From an uncultured Carnobacterium sp. (GTDB lineage Bacteria > Bacillota > Bacilli > Lactobacillales > Aerococcaceae), in assembly GCA_937976325.1 (NCBI GenBank), contig CALJSD010000073.1, forward strand, positions 1 through 12,484: 12,484 nt of DNA, in the 5' to 3' direction. A model generated the notes under the pieces. It was not told the origin of the DNA. It saw only the letters and a list, made by a program, of their open reading frames with translations, and made no database searches. Below are positions 5,515 to 12,484 of this stretch, in pieces. Positions within the stretch are counted from its first letter, which is position 1; each line of letters opens with the position of its first letter. A program made the position numbers and the translations under genes.

Positions 5515-6534
5515 TTATTGGTGTTCTTTAATCGATGCTTCTGATTTAAATTCACGACCCATTAGGCGTTGAATCTCTTCGCGAACATCATGTCCTTTAT
5601 ATAAAACATTGTAAACAGCAGTTGTAATCGGCATTTCGATATTCTTCTCTTGTGCCAAAGCGTAGACGGCTTTACACGTTTCTACCCCTTCTACAACCAT
5701 TCCCATATTTTCCAAAATCGTTGGAAGCGGAACGCCTTTCCCGATTTGGTCCCCACATCTCCAGTTACGAGAATGAATACTCGTACATGTTACGATTAAA
5801 TCGCCCACACCACTAAGTCCAATAAAGGTCAGTGGATCTGCTCCAAAAGCAATTCCTAGACGACTAATTTCTGATAATCCTCTTGTCATTAACGCTGCTT
5901 TTGCATTGTCCCCATAGCCTAAACCATGAAGAGCCCCTGCTCCAACCGCGATAACGTTTTTAAGTGCAGCTCCCATTTCCACTCCGACACAGTCTGTATT
6001 TGTATACACACGGAAGAATGAATTACTGAAAAGAGTTTGCACGTATTTAGCAGATTCCAAGTTTTCACATGCTGCAGTGATGGTTGTGATGTCACGACGC
6101 GCCACTTCTTCGGCATGACTTGGTCCAGATAACACCACGATATCTTCGTAGCTGTCACGGTCCAACTCTTCTGCTAAAATTTCTGAAATACGTTTAAACG
6201 TTTCTTGTTCTAACCCTTTACTTGCGTGAATAATCATCGGTTTATTTTCAAGCAAGCCATTTAATTGTTTGGCTACTAAACGGATGACTTTTGTTGGAAG
6301 TACGAATAAGACCGCATCCACACCTTTCACGGCTTCGGCTAAATCTAAATAACCTCGAATAGCTGGGTCCAGAAACACTCCTGGAAGGTAATGTTCATTC
6401 GTATGACGCTCATTAATTTCTTGAATTTGCGCTTCGTTATTTCCCCACAAGCGAGCTTCATGATGGTTTTCTGCGAGCACCATTGCCAGTGCTGTCCCCC
6501 ATGAACCTGCTCCTAAAATAGCTACTTTTTTCAT
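5515..6534 (-). CDS. gpsA: Glycerol-3-phosphate dehydrogenase [NAD(P)+]
   Basis: Reduces dihydroxyacetone phosphate to sn-glycerol-3-phosphate, the backbone of phospholipids and of polyglycerol-phosphate teichoic acid. It has 339 residues, the family length. The N-terminal Rossmann fold has [10 protein letters not shown] (8-17). SKGLE (105-109) and [11 protein letters not shown] (135-145) are GpsA signatures. The helical C-terminal domain carries the catalytic lysine K192 in [13 protein letters not shown] and the substrate-binding stretch [14 protein letters not shown] (210-223). The ATG at 6534 is preceded by AAAGGAG. It lies 12 bp after lgt and 19 bp before galU, within one operon, so glycerol-phosphate supply is tied to lipoprotein diacylglyceryl transfer and UDP-glucose synthesis. 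Confidence 0.97.
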   Translation of the reverse strand: MKKVAILGAGSWGTALAMVLAENHHEARLWGNNEAQIQEINERHTNEHYLPGVFLDPAIRGYLDLAEAVKGVDAVLFVLPTKVIRLVAKQLNGLLENKPMIIHASKGLEQETFKRISEILAEELDRDSYEDIVVLSGPSHAEEVARRDITTITAACENLESAKYVQTLFSNSFFRVYTNTDCVGVEMGAALKNVIAVGAGALHGLGYGDNAKAALMTRGLSEISRLGIAFGADPLTFIGLSGVGDLIVTCTSIHSRNWRCGDQIGKGVPLPTILENMGMVVEGVETCKAVYALAQEKNIEMPITTAVYNVLYKGHDVREEIQRLMGREFKSEASIKEHQ

Positions 6535-6546
6535 AGTAATTCTCCT

Positions 6547-7404
6547 TTACGCTTTTCCAAACAATGCTGGAGATTGTGGATCGTCAATCGATACATAATC
6601 TGGCACAGCTGGAACTCTACGTCTTCTCACCACGATAATAGCGATGCCTAATAAGAATAACACAATTGAGACTAATTGCGAGATTCGGATAATACCAAAC
6701 ATCCAGAGGCTATCCGTACGCATCCCTTCGATAAAGAAGCGTCCTAATGAATACCAAATTAGGTATCCCGCCATGATTTCTCCCACCTTTATACCTTTAC
6801 GTCTGCGTAGGTAGAATAAAATTAATACGCCGACAAAAGACCAAAGTGATTCATATAAGAAAGTTGGATGGTAATAAACACCATCGATATGCATTTGTTC
6901 AATAATAAAAGTTGGTAAATGCAAGCCTTCTAGGAATGCACGCGTTACAGCTTCCCCATGCGCTTCTTGGTTTGTGAAGTTTCCCCAGCGTCCAATCGCT
7001 TGTGCGAGTAAAACGACAGGTGCCAAGATGTCTAAAAGTAAGGCAAACGATACTTTTTCCTTTTTCGCAAACCAGTAGACAGTTGCTGCACCGGCAATGA
7101 CACCACCGTAGATGGCTATTCCTCCATGCCAAATTTGGATGATTTCACCAGGATTTGCTAAGTAGTACTGCCATTCAAATAGAATATAGTATAATCGCGC
7201 ACCCACGAACCCAAGAGGCACAGCCCAAAATACTAAATCGATAATAAATTCTTTTCGATACCCTTTACGAGTGGCTTCTTTATCCGCCAATGTTGTTGCT
7301 AAATAAATTGCAAAAGCAATAATAATCCCATACCAACGTACTTGTAATCCACCGATTTCAAACGCAATCGGATTAATGGCCGAAACCATTTCTAAAACAT
7401 TCAT
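6547..7404 (-). CDS. lgt: Prolipoprotein diacylglyceryl transferase
   Basis: A membrane enzyme that moves the diacylglyceryl group of phosphatidylglycerol to the lipobox cysteine of prolipoproteins, the first step of lipoprotein maturation. It has 285 residues with about seven hydrophobic segments. The Lgt signature is complete: GRWGNFTNQEAHG (138-150). HGGIAIYGG (93-101) contains the essential histidine region, and GRFFIEGMRTDSL (221-233) is the conserved C-terminal arginine/glutamate motif. The tail after about residue 260 is basic and then polar, as expected for a cytoplasmic end. The ATG at 7404 has a modest AGAGG site, 11 bp after the hprK stop, so translation may be coupled. A substrate in this window is the lipoprotein encoded at 2959-3393. 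Confidence 0.97.
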   Translation of the reverse strand: MNVLEMVSAINPIAFEIGGLQVRWYGIIIAFAIYLATTLADKEATRKGYRKEFIIDLVFWAVPLGFVGARLYYILFEWQYYLANPGEIIQIWHGGIAIYGGVIAGAATVYWFAKKEKVSFALLLDILAPVVLLAQAIGRWGNFTNQEAHGEAVTRAFLEGLHLPTFIIEQMHIDGVYYHPTFLYESLWSFVGVLILFYLRRRKGIKVGEIMAGYLIWYSLGRFFIEGMRTDSLWMFGIIRISQLVSIVLFLLGIAIIVVRRRRVPAVPDYVSIDDPQSPALFGKA

Positions 7405-7415
7405 GTAACTAACCT

Positions 7416-8345
7416 CTAAACTTCTTTATTTTCTGCAATTAATTGTGTTAAACGATTCGTGAAGCTTTCTGTTGCATCGAATCCCATTTTCTTCGCACGG
7501 AAATTCATACATGCCACTTCTAAGATAATCGAAACGTTACGACCAGTCTTCACTGGGATGCGGATTTTCGGAACCTCAACACCCAACAATTCAACATTTT
7601 CCATATATCCACCTAAACGGTCATATCTCTTATCAGGTGTCCAGTTTTCAAGATGAACCACTAAATCGACTTGTTTCGAATCAAGGATGGCCCCTGCACC
7701 AAAGAGCGTCATTACATCCACAATACCAACACCGCGGATTTCGATTAAGTTGTTCAAGATTTCTGGTGCTTCCCCGATTAATGTTAATTCGTCGTATTGA
7801 TACAATTCTACTCGGTCATCCGCAACAAGACGGTGTCCTTTTTGCACAAGCTCTAACGCCGTTTCAGATTTACCGACGCCACTTTCACCTGTAATCAACA
7901 GACCAATTCCGAATACATCGAGTAATACACCGTGTACCGAAGAACGCTCCGCCAATCTTCCTTCTAAGAAGTTTGTGACACTACTTGATACTTGTGTTGT
8001 CTTCGAAGTTGCTTGTAAGATTGGAATTTGCGCTTTTGCAGCAGCTTCCACTAATTCTTTTGGCGGTTCTAGTTTTCTTGAAATAATAAAACATGGTGTC
8101 TCTGGTTTACAAAGACGTTCCATCACTTCTAAGCGAATTCCTTCATCCATAGATGCCACAAAAGAAGTTTCTGTACGCCCTAATAACTGAATACGTTCCG
8201 ATGGATAGAAATTTAAAAATCCTGCTAATTCTAATCCTGGTCTTGAAATTTCACTCGTAACGATTGGGCGGTCAAGATACTCCTCACCATAAATAGGTTT
8301 TAAATGAATATTCTTGATTAATTCTCTAACCGTAACACTTTTCAT
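7416..8345 (-). CDS. hprK: HPr kinase/phosphorylase
   Basis: A bifunctional enzyme that phosphorylates HPr on Ser46 with ATP or pyrophosphate and reverses the reaction with phosphate. P-Ser-HPr is the CcpA co-repressor and thus drives catabolite repression in Firmicutes. It has 309 residues from ATG 8345. The N-terminal domain (about 1-130) is followed by catalytic H138, the Walker A GESGVGKS (153-160), the acidic pair D176-D177 in LVADDR, and the family signature EIRGVGIVDVMTLFGAGAI (202-220). K264-T265-G266-R267-N268 in the C-terminal loop is also conserved. The ATG at 8357 lacks a ribosome site whereas GAGGGA precedes 8345. First gene of the lgt-gpsA-galU-trxB operon. Confidence 0.97.
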   Translation of the reverse strand: MKSVTVRELIKNIHLKPIYGEEYLDRPIVTSEISRPGLELAGFLNFYPSERIQLLGRTETSFVASMDEGIRLEVMERLCKPETPCFIISRKLEPPKELVEAAAKAQIPILQATSKTTQVSSSVTNFLEGRLAERSSVHGVLLDVFGIGLLITGESGVGKSETALELVQKGHRLVADDRVELYQYDELTLIGEAPEILNNLIEIRGVGIVDVMTLFGAGAILDSKQVDLVVHLENWTPDKRYDRLGGYMENVELLGVEVPKIRIPVKTGRNVSIILEVACMNFRAKKMGFDATESFTNRLTQLIAENKEV

Positions 8346-8373
8346 ATTATCCCTCATTTCTTTATACCCTTCT

Positions 8374-8382
8374 ACTATACCA
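8374..8382 (-). promoter_or_regulatory. Extended -10 promoter of the hprK operon
   Basis: On the - strand TGGTATAGT (TG-n-TATAGT) lies about 28 bp before the hprK ATG. No clear -35 is present. A cre-like site lies immediately upstream. Confidence 0.55.
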
Positions 8383-8384
8383 TA

Positions 8385-8398
8385 TTTGAGCGCTTTCT
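8385..8398 (-). promoter_or_regulatory. Candidate cre (CcpA-binding) site upstream of hprK
   Basis: AGAAAGCGCTCAAA on the - strand matches the catabolite-responsive-element consensus TGWNANCGNTNWCA except at positions 1 and 13, and contains the AAGCGCT core. It lies directly upstream of the -10, where bound CcpA would overlap RNA polymerase. This suggests feedback on hprK but is a by-eye match only. Confidence 0.35.
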
Positions 8399-8483
8399 TG
8401 TATGCTTTTAGAATTTATTAAACTTCTGTTCATTCTGCAAAATAATCTAAAAAATATTTTTTTAAAAAAATTGAGCAACCTAC

Positions 8484-8511
8484 TTGAATATTTTATAGAA
8501 TTTTATATAAT
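8484..8511 (+). promoter_or_regulatory. Sigma-A promoter of the DUF3290-DUF421 pair
   Basis: TTGAAT (8484-8489), a 16-bp spacer and a perfect TATAAT (8506-8511) lie 29 bp before the ATG at 8541. Runs of A and T upstream (about 8450-8470) could act as an UP element. Confidence 0.75.
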
Positions 8512-8540
8512 AGCCTAAGTTTCTGAATAGGAGGAAAAAC

Positions 8541-8990
8541 ATGATATTTTATTCATATGAATTTTTAAGAAGTAAAGTTCAACAAATTGATTATATTCAA
8601 TTAGGACTAATACTCTTCGTCATTGCCGTTTTAGCAATTGCCTTATATCGTTATTTTAAAAATAAACAAGATACAAAATTTCGCGAATTAGCATTAATCG
8701 CCGTCATTGGTATCTTAATTCTTGCTGGTTCTAAGATTTCTGACTTACAGAACTCTAAAAATTCAGAAAACCAATATTCTGGAGCACTTCGCTTCGTTGA
8801 AACTATTGCGGAGGATTTACACGTTAATAAAGAAGATGTCTATATTAATACTGAAGCCGCAAAGGATGGAGCCATCGTCAAAGTTGGCGATCAATTCTAT
8901 CGAGTATTAACAGGCGATAGCCCGGAACATTACCTACTCGAAAAAATGGAATTGCAAAATCCAAAAGTGACGATTAAGGAGGCTGAATAA
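8541..8990 (+). CDS. DUF3290 family membrane protein
   Basis: A 149-residue protein with two transmembrane helices (about 21-38 and 49-63) separated by a basic loop (YRYFKNKQDTKFR), then a soluble domain of about 80 residues (EDLHVNKEDVYIN to VTIKEAE). Size, layout and the partner gene fit DUF3290, a Lactobacillales family of unknown function nearly always paired with a DUF421 protein. The ATG at 8541 follows AGGAGG. A consensus promoter precedes it, divergent from hprK. The stop is only 1 bp before the downstream TTG start and the ribosome site of the second gene lies inside this one, so the two proteins are translationally coupled and probably form a complex. Family assignment is from memory of sequence and context. 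Confidence 0.8.
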   Translation: MIFYSYEFLRSKVQQIDYIQLGLILFVIAVLAIALYRYFKNKQDTKFRELALIAVIGILILAGSKISDLQNSKNSENQYSGALRFVETIAEDLHVNKEDVYINTEAAKDGAIVKVGDQFYRVLTGDSPEHYLLEKMELQNPKVTIKEAE

Positions 8991-8991
8991 G

Positions 8992-9624
8992 TTGAATCTT
9001 TCATATATCGATGTCGCAATCAAACTTGCACTTGGACTATTATCATTAATTGTTGTGATCAACTACACTGGGAAAGGAAACCTCGCCCCTACATCTGCAA
9101 GTGACCAAATACAAAACTATGTACTCGGGGGAATTCTCGGGGGTGTGATTTATAATCCATCCATTACCATCTTACAATACTGCATCATCTTATTAATTTG
9201 GTTTGCGTTAGTACTAACCCTTCGCTGGGTAAAAACAAATAATCGTACAGTGAAGAAGATGCTTGACGGTGAACCTTTACAATTAATTAAACATGGGAAA
9301 ATTGATGTTGAAAATGTGCGTTTAGCTGGTCTAACGGCTCAAGAAGTTGCTTTTAAATTACGTTCACAAGGAGTCTTCTCTATTCGCGATGTAAAAAGTG
9401 CGATTTTAGAGCAAAATGGTCAACTCATCCTGACAAAATCTGGAGAAGAAAATCCAAAATATCCAATCATTACAGATGGTGTCATTCAACAAAATGTTTT
9501 AGAAGTCATCGACAAAACAGAAGATTGGGTCACTGAACAACTGGCTGCCCAAGATATTCAAGATGTTTCAGATGTATTCCTAGCAGAATACAATAACGGC
9601 CAATTAATGGTTGTGAAATACTAA
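8992..9624 (+). CDS. DUF421 (YetF/YdfS-like) membrane protein
   Basis: A 210-residue protein: three hydrophobic segments (about 8-24, 43-56, 60-78) and a cytoplasmic C-terminal domain. NYVLGGILGGVIYNPSI (42-58) and the sequence KMLDGEPLQLIKHGKIDVEN (89-108) followed by LRSQGVFSIRDVKSAILEQN (123-142) are hallmarks of DUF421. The Bacillus members YetF and YdfS are membrane proteins without a firmly known role. The start is TTG at 8992: AGGAGG lies 9 nt upstream, and there is no ATG or GTG nearby. It is coupled to the DUF3290 gene and ends 8 bp before a strong terminator. The pair probably acts at the membrane; no reaction can be inferred. Confidence 0.88.
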   Translation: MNLSYIDVAIKLALGLLSLIVVINYTGKGNLAPTSASDQIQNYVLGGILGGVIYNPSITILQYCIILLIWFALVLTLRWVKTNNRTVKKMLDGEPLQLIKHGKIDVENVRLAGLTAQEVAFKLRSQGVFSIRDVKSAILEQNGQLILTKSGEENPKYPIITDGVIQQNVLEVIDKTEDWVTEQLAAQDIQDVSDVFLAEYNNGQLMVVKY

Positions 9625-9632
9625 TTGAAATT

Positions 9633-9668
9633 AAAAGATTCCGTAGAAAATTTACGGAATCTTTTTTT
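9633..9668 (+). terminator. Intrinsic terminator after the DUF421 gene
   Basis: AAAAGATTCCGTA (9633-9645) pairs perfectly with TACGGAATCTTTT (9653-9665) around a 7-nt loop, ending in a run of seven T. The A-run on the other side could make it work in both directions. Confidence 0.9.
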
Positions 9669-9696
9669 GCTTAATTCACAACTATCTTATGATATA

Positions 9697-9759
9697 AAAT
9701 AGGCACCTTTAGTAAGATTTGAAATTAATGTTTTAACTCTTACTAAAGGTGCACTATTT
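9697..9759 (-). terminator. Long perfect hairpin between converging genes, probable terminator of the panE-like gene
   Basis: GCACCTTTAGTAAGA (9703-9717) and TCTTACTAAAGGTGC (9738-9752) pair over 15 bp without mismatch around a 20-nt loop. The stem extends by AAATAG/CTATTT across one bulged A. It lies 7 bp beyond the panE-like stop. The T-tract on the - strand is poor (CTATTTTATAT), so termination is likely but the perfect arms also resemble a small inverted-repeat insertion. Confidence 0.55.
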
Positions 9760-9766
9760 ATTATTA

Positions 9767-10726
9767 TCATTTTGTTGAAATTCCTATTCTAGTCAAATTG
9801 GACTCCATCAAAGGCATATTCACACCTAATTCACGGCCAGTCTGATAAACACTTTCACAGCAATAAAGAATATCCTGTTTGTCATTATGAAGAGTCATGA
9901 TTTTTCTTGTTAACTCATTCTTAGCAAACATAATTTTCATCGCTCTACTAGCAATCCAAATAGGAATTTTATACGGTAATATTTCTGACTTATACAACTT
10001 CAAATTCACACCACGAGCTTCGACAACTTTCAGAGCTTCTCGAATAGTTTTTATTGCTAAAGATAATTCTGAAGAATTATTCATTAAATTCAAAGCTAAT
10101 TGTTGCGGATCATCTAAATTACCTGAACGCGCAGCAGTCGATGTAACACCAGAATTAATCGCCATGTGAATCCAAATCCACTCAATCATGTCATGGGGAA
10201 TCTCACACTTCAAATCTGCAGAAGTGAAAAGTGATATTAATTCCACATAATTTGGAATCTGTGCGTTTCTCTCACTTTCCAGCATCAGATGATCAAACAA
10301 GACGCCTTCCAGATGGCCGGCCTCCATATATCCTCCTGCTGTTGGGAACGCGATGATATAGTTATATCCATCCGCCCACTCTTCAACCTCTTCTCTAGAG
10401 TTCCAGAAATTACAGAAAAAAACTAATGTCCCTCTGATATCATTTTCTTTCAAGGTTTTCACAGCTTCTTTTATCAGACCGTTACGTACACTTAGAAAGA
10501 TAAAATCATATTCTGTACCTGGATTAGCGACTTGAACAGTATAAGTATCCTGCTTAACTTCTCCTTTAGAGTTATAGCGTCCATCCAACAAATCGACAGT
10601 TAAACTATCTGGCGCTTCTTTACGTTTTGCTTCTCTTAAGATATGTTCGACTTGATGACCAGCTTTTTGAAAAGCATAGGCATATGTTGTCCCTATAACT
10701 CCAAGCCCTAATATAGCTATTTTCAT
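9767..10726 (-). CDS. Ketopantoate reductase (PanE/ApbA)-like oxidoreductase
   Basis: A 319-residue protein with the PanE/ApbA architecture: an N-terminal Rossmann domain starting MKIAILGLGVIGTTYA (GxGxxG at 7-12) for NAD(P)H, and an all-helical C-terminal domain (about 175-319). E. coli PanE uses a lysine (K176) in the WRKLAVNCVINP helix. The equivalent here is WIHMAINSGVTS (185-196), with His187 instead of lysine, N191 kept and the second asparagine replaced by Thr195. The C-terminal glutamate motif is also not obvious. It is therefore probably a divergent 2-hydroxy/oxo-acid dehydrogenase and not a true pantothenate enzyme, so no gene symbol is given. The ATG at 10726 follows GGAAGG at a rather long 12-nt spacing. 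It lies 78 bp after the yvlD-like gene, and only a weak TTGAAA-like -35 is seen there. Alignment by eye. Confidence 0.75.
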   Translation of the reverse strand: MKIAILGLGVIGTTYAYAFQKAGHQVEHILREAKRKEAPDSLTVDLLDGRYNSKGEVKQDTYTVQVANPGTEYDFIFLSVRNGLIKEAVKTLKENDIRGTLVFFCNFWNSREEVEEWADGYNYIIAFPTAGGYMEAGHLEGVLFDHLMLESERNAQIPNYVELISLFTSADLKCEIPHDMIEWIWIHMAINSGVTSTAARSGNLDDPQQLALNLMNNSSELSLAIKTIREALKVVEARGVNLKLYKSEILPYKIPIWIASRAMKIMFAKNELTRKIMTLHNDKQDILYCCESVYQTGRELGVNMPLMESNLTRIGISTK

Positions 10727-10804
10727 CTTTAAGTTAATTCCTTCCCTAAATTCAAATACACTATCGATCCATCGTTAAATAAAATCGGGTATCTTTCAAC
10801 TGCT

Positions 10805-11143
10805 TTAGTCTACTAGATTTTCAACAAAGCGTTGGAAAATCGTTAACAGAACGCTCACCACTAAGGTAATGAATGGACTCTCAAAAGTAAATCCAGGTCC
10901 TACAAACCATGATGTTAAGCTTAACATCATCGCATTTAACACGAAGCTAAAGCATCCAAACGTTACAATCGTTACTGGTAATGTTAAAAGGAATAAAATC
11001 GGTTTAACGAATAGGTTTAGTACCGCGAGAACGATACTTGCAACAAGCGCTGCTACCCAGTTCGTAACGTAAAATTGTGGTACAAACCACGCAATCACCA
11101 AGAACCCTAATGTGTTAATGGCAATCTTTTTAGTAATTGACAC
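10805..11143 (-). CDS. YvlD-like small membrane protein (phage holin 4 family)
   Basis: A 112-residue, strongly hydrophobic protein with four membrane segments (about 7-22, 28-46, 50-80 in one long or two short helices, 91-105). NLFVKPILFLLTLPVTIVTF (43-62) is the signature of the YvlD/holin-4 superfamily, which is chromosomal and not lytic. The start is GTG at 11143: it overlaps the pspC stop as TAGTG, and GGAGTG lies 8 nt upstream. Last gene of the yvlB-pspC-yvlD unit. In Bacillus the same set precedes hprK and is linked to envelope stress; here one extra gene and a divergent pair separate them from hprK. The exact function is unknown. Confidence 0.87.
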   Translation of the reverse strand: MSITKKIAINTLGFLVIAWFVPQFYVTNWVAALVASIVLAVLNLFVKPILFLLTLPVTIVTFGCFSFVLNAMMLSLTSWFVGPGFTFESPFITLVVSVLLTIFQRFVENLVD

Positions 11144-11442
11144 TAAAAATCACTCCAATCGTCGTCATCATCTTCCTCTACGCGGCGCGCCGTTTTACGC
11201 GGGCGAGAGCTTCCAGAAGTGTAATAGTAAGTATTTCTGCGTCTATTGTCACGATAATACCCAGTGCTTTCTTCTGGAATAATGATAGCAAGTAAGATGT
11301 AAAGGATGATAGGGAAACCTGAGAAACTACAAATAATAAACAGCACACGTACAATTGTTGGATCTACATCGAAGTATTCTGCAATACCGCCCATAACCCC
11401 ACAAACAACTCTGTTCTTTCTTGAGCGTCTTAATTTTTTCAT
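11143..11442 (-). CDS. PspC domain protein
   Basis: A 99-residue protein with an N-terminal PspC domain: basic KKLRRSRKNR, then VVCGVMGGIAEYFDVDPTIV (12-31), the family hallmark, and a transmembrane segment at about 32-56. A cytoplasmic tail rich in Arg and Tyr ends in the acidic DDDDDWSDF. PspC-domain proteins sense or transmit envelope stress, and Firmicutes members sit in operons with DUF4097 and YvlD proteins, as here. The ATG at 11442 follows AGAAGGA, which lies inside the end of the DUF4097 gene (5-bp gap). Its TAG stop overlaps the GTG of the next gene, so all three are translationally linked. Confidence 0.9.
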   Translation of the reverse strand: MKKLRRSRKNRVVCGVMGGIAEYFDVDPTIVRVLFIICSFSGFPIILYILLAIIIPEESTGYYRDNRRRNTYYYTSGSSRPRKTARRVEEDDDDDWSDF

Positions 11443-11447
11443 TTTGT

Positions 11448-12484
11448 TTATCCTTCTTTCTTGCTACTTGAATCTGATTGTAGCTGATTTACTTGTATAT
11501 TTCCAGTTGTAGTTTCTGCGACTACTCGCGGCATTGAGTCTTTATGTTTACGAATCAATGCACTTCTTTCGGCTAAATCCTTCGTTTGTCGAATCACTTC
11601 GAAGACGGTTTCATCAAAGCGAATCGAACCAAGAGATGTTTCAATTTCGGCTTCAAGCCCTACTTCTTCAGCAACTTCGATCTTAATATTTCCGTTCACT
11701 GTTTCAACGTCTACTTTTTTCGTTTCAGGATGTGCCACCGCTACTTTAATATTCCCTGTCACGGCTTCTAGTTTTGTACCAAGGAACTTACCATCGAGAT
11801 AGATATTCCCGTTTACCGTTTCAGACACGATATCTTTGAATTCGAGGTGTTCGTATTTAAGATTTCCGTTCACAGTTTCGGCTTCAAGGAGTACCCCTTT
11901 GACGTCCTTCAAACGAATATCTCCATTATCCACTTCGAAGTAGTAATCTTTTCCTTCTAACTCTTTCAAATGAATGGTTGTATTCAACCCTTTGATGGCT
12001 ACATAATCATACACCTTTTGTGGAAGTGAAATCGTCCAGTCGCAGTATACGCGCTTGCTGACACTCTTGATGACAATCTTATCATCGTCTACGCCAACCT
12101 TCACGCGGTCACGAACAAATCCTTCTGCATCGAAGAACTCTTCGTCTTGCGCAGCCACGCGGCAATTTCCTTCAATCGTCATTGTGTTGCCAGGGACTGT
12201 TTTCACACGAACAATTCCGTTGGCCACTTTGAAATCGAGAATACTCGCATCATCAATCACTTGATGGAAATGATACGGTACTTTTTTGCCGTTTTTGGCT
12301 TCTAAGTAAGGCATGTTCACTTCTGTATTTTGAATAACTGATCCCACCGCTGTCACAATTGAGTCTGCGAATTTTGCAGCCCATGAAGAGATATTTCCCG
12401 CTGTTCTACGAGTTTTATCTTCCCAGTCAGTATCTTGTACTTTCTTCTTCGCTTTCTTAAAGCATTCTTCCCATTCTTCTTTCT
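11448..12484 (-). CDS. DUF4097 family (YvlB-like) protein, 5' end beyond the window
   Basis: The frame runs off the right edge. The GTG at 12356 is an internal valine, because the same frame is open and protein-like to base 12482 (EEWEECFKKAKKK, then SWAAKFADSIVTAV), so the true start lies outside. At least 345 residues are visible. The C-terminal two thirds is a DUF4097 beta-helix-like repeat: AETVNGNLKYE, SETVNGNIYLDG, EAVTGNIKVAV, VETVNGNIKIEV and AETTTGNIQVNQ. These recur about every 20-30 residues. The N-terminal part is helical and charged, as in Bacillus YvlB. Likely a cytoplasmic or membrane-associated adhesin-like scaffold acting with PspC. First visible gene of the three-gene unit. 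Confidence 0.88.
   Translation of the reverse strand, partial: KEEWEECFKKAKKKVQDTDWEDKTRRTAGNISSWAAKFADSIVTAVGSVIQNTEVNMPYLEAKNGKKVPYHFHQVIDDASILDFKVANGIVRVKTVPGNTMTIEGNCRVAAQDEEFFDAEGFVRDRVKVGVDDDKIVIKSVSKRVYCDWTISLPQKVYDYVAIKGLNTTIHLKELEGKDYYFEVDNGDIRLKDVKGVLLEAETVNGNLKYEHLEFKDIVSETVNGNIYLDGKFLGTKLEAVTGNIKVAVAHPETKKVDVETVNGNIKIEVAEEVGLEAEIETSLGSIRFDETVFEVIRQTKDLAERSALIRKHKDSMPRVVAETTTGNIQVNQLQSDSSSKKEG

Noticed and set aside
11448..12356. DUF4097 gene starting at GTG 12356
   Set aside because: The same frame continues upstream with protein-like sequence to the window edge, so this GTG is internal.
1..12484. CRISPR arrays, tRNA or rRNA genes, transposases, phage or defence genes
   Set aside because: None seen; no regularly spaced direct repeats and no recognisable proteins of these classes.

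Overview
The window reads as a chromosomal segment of a low-GC Gram-positive bacterium of the order Lactobacillales. The basis is the hprK-lgt-gpsA-galU-trxB gene order, the adjacent yvlB/pspC/yvlD-type cluster, a DUF3290-DUF421 pair, strong AGGAGG-type ribosome sites and sigma-A promoters. A Carnobacteriaceae-like member is my best guess, but the genus cannot be fixed from the sequence alone.

Layout from left to right. Positions 1-58 hold a fragment of typA (BipA GTPase) on the + strand. It breaks abruptly into the 3' end of a truncated MATE efflux gene on the - strand (24-848), which looks like a chimeric junction. Positions 849-1639 hold no intact gene. They contain two homologous, about 186-nt, strongly structured palindromic elements (E1 at 942-1127 and E2 at 1388-1574) in opposite orientation. 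They also hold a decayed 3' remnant of a ribosomal protein L33 gene that mirrors the intact rpmG at 1640-1792. Next, all on the - strand, come ilvE (branched-chain aminotransferase) preceded by a small lipoprotein gene.

The core operon follows on the - strand, transcribed hprK > lgt > gpsA > galU > trxB (8345 down to 3560). It joins carbon-catabolite signalling, lipoprotein maturation, phospholipid and cell-wall precursor synthesis, and thiol redox control. A membrane pair, DUF3290 and DUF421 (8541-9624, + strand), diverges from hprK. It converges on a ketopantoate-reductase-like gene (9767-10726, - strand) that lacks the family's catalytic lysine. The right end is a translationally packed envelope-stress-type operon: a DUF4097 protein (YvlB-like, running off the right edge), a PspC-domain protein and a YvlD/holin-4-type membrane protein.

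Most of the window is ordinary core genome. The part that stands out is 849-1640. E1 and E2 share one secondary structure: a long mismatched closing stem, a three-way junction, a conserved internal loop and two hairpins. Many stem positions differ between the copies by compensatory changes. I do not recognise the family. It could be an undescribed structured RNA or a miniature mobile or palindromic repeat.
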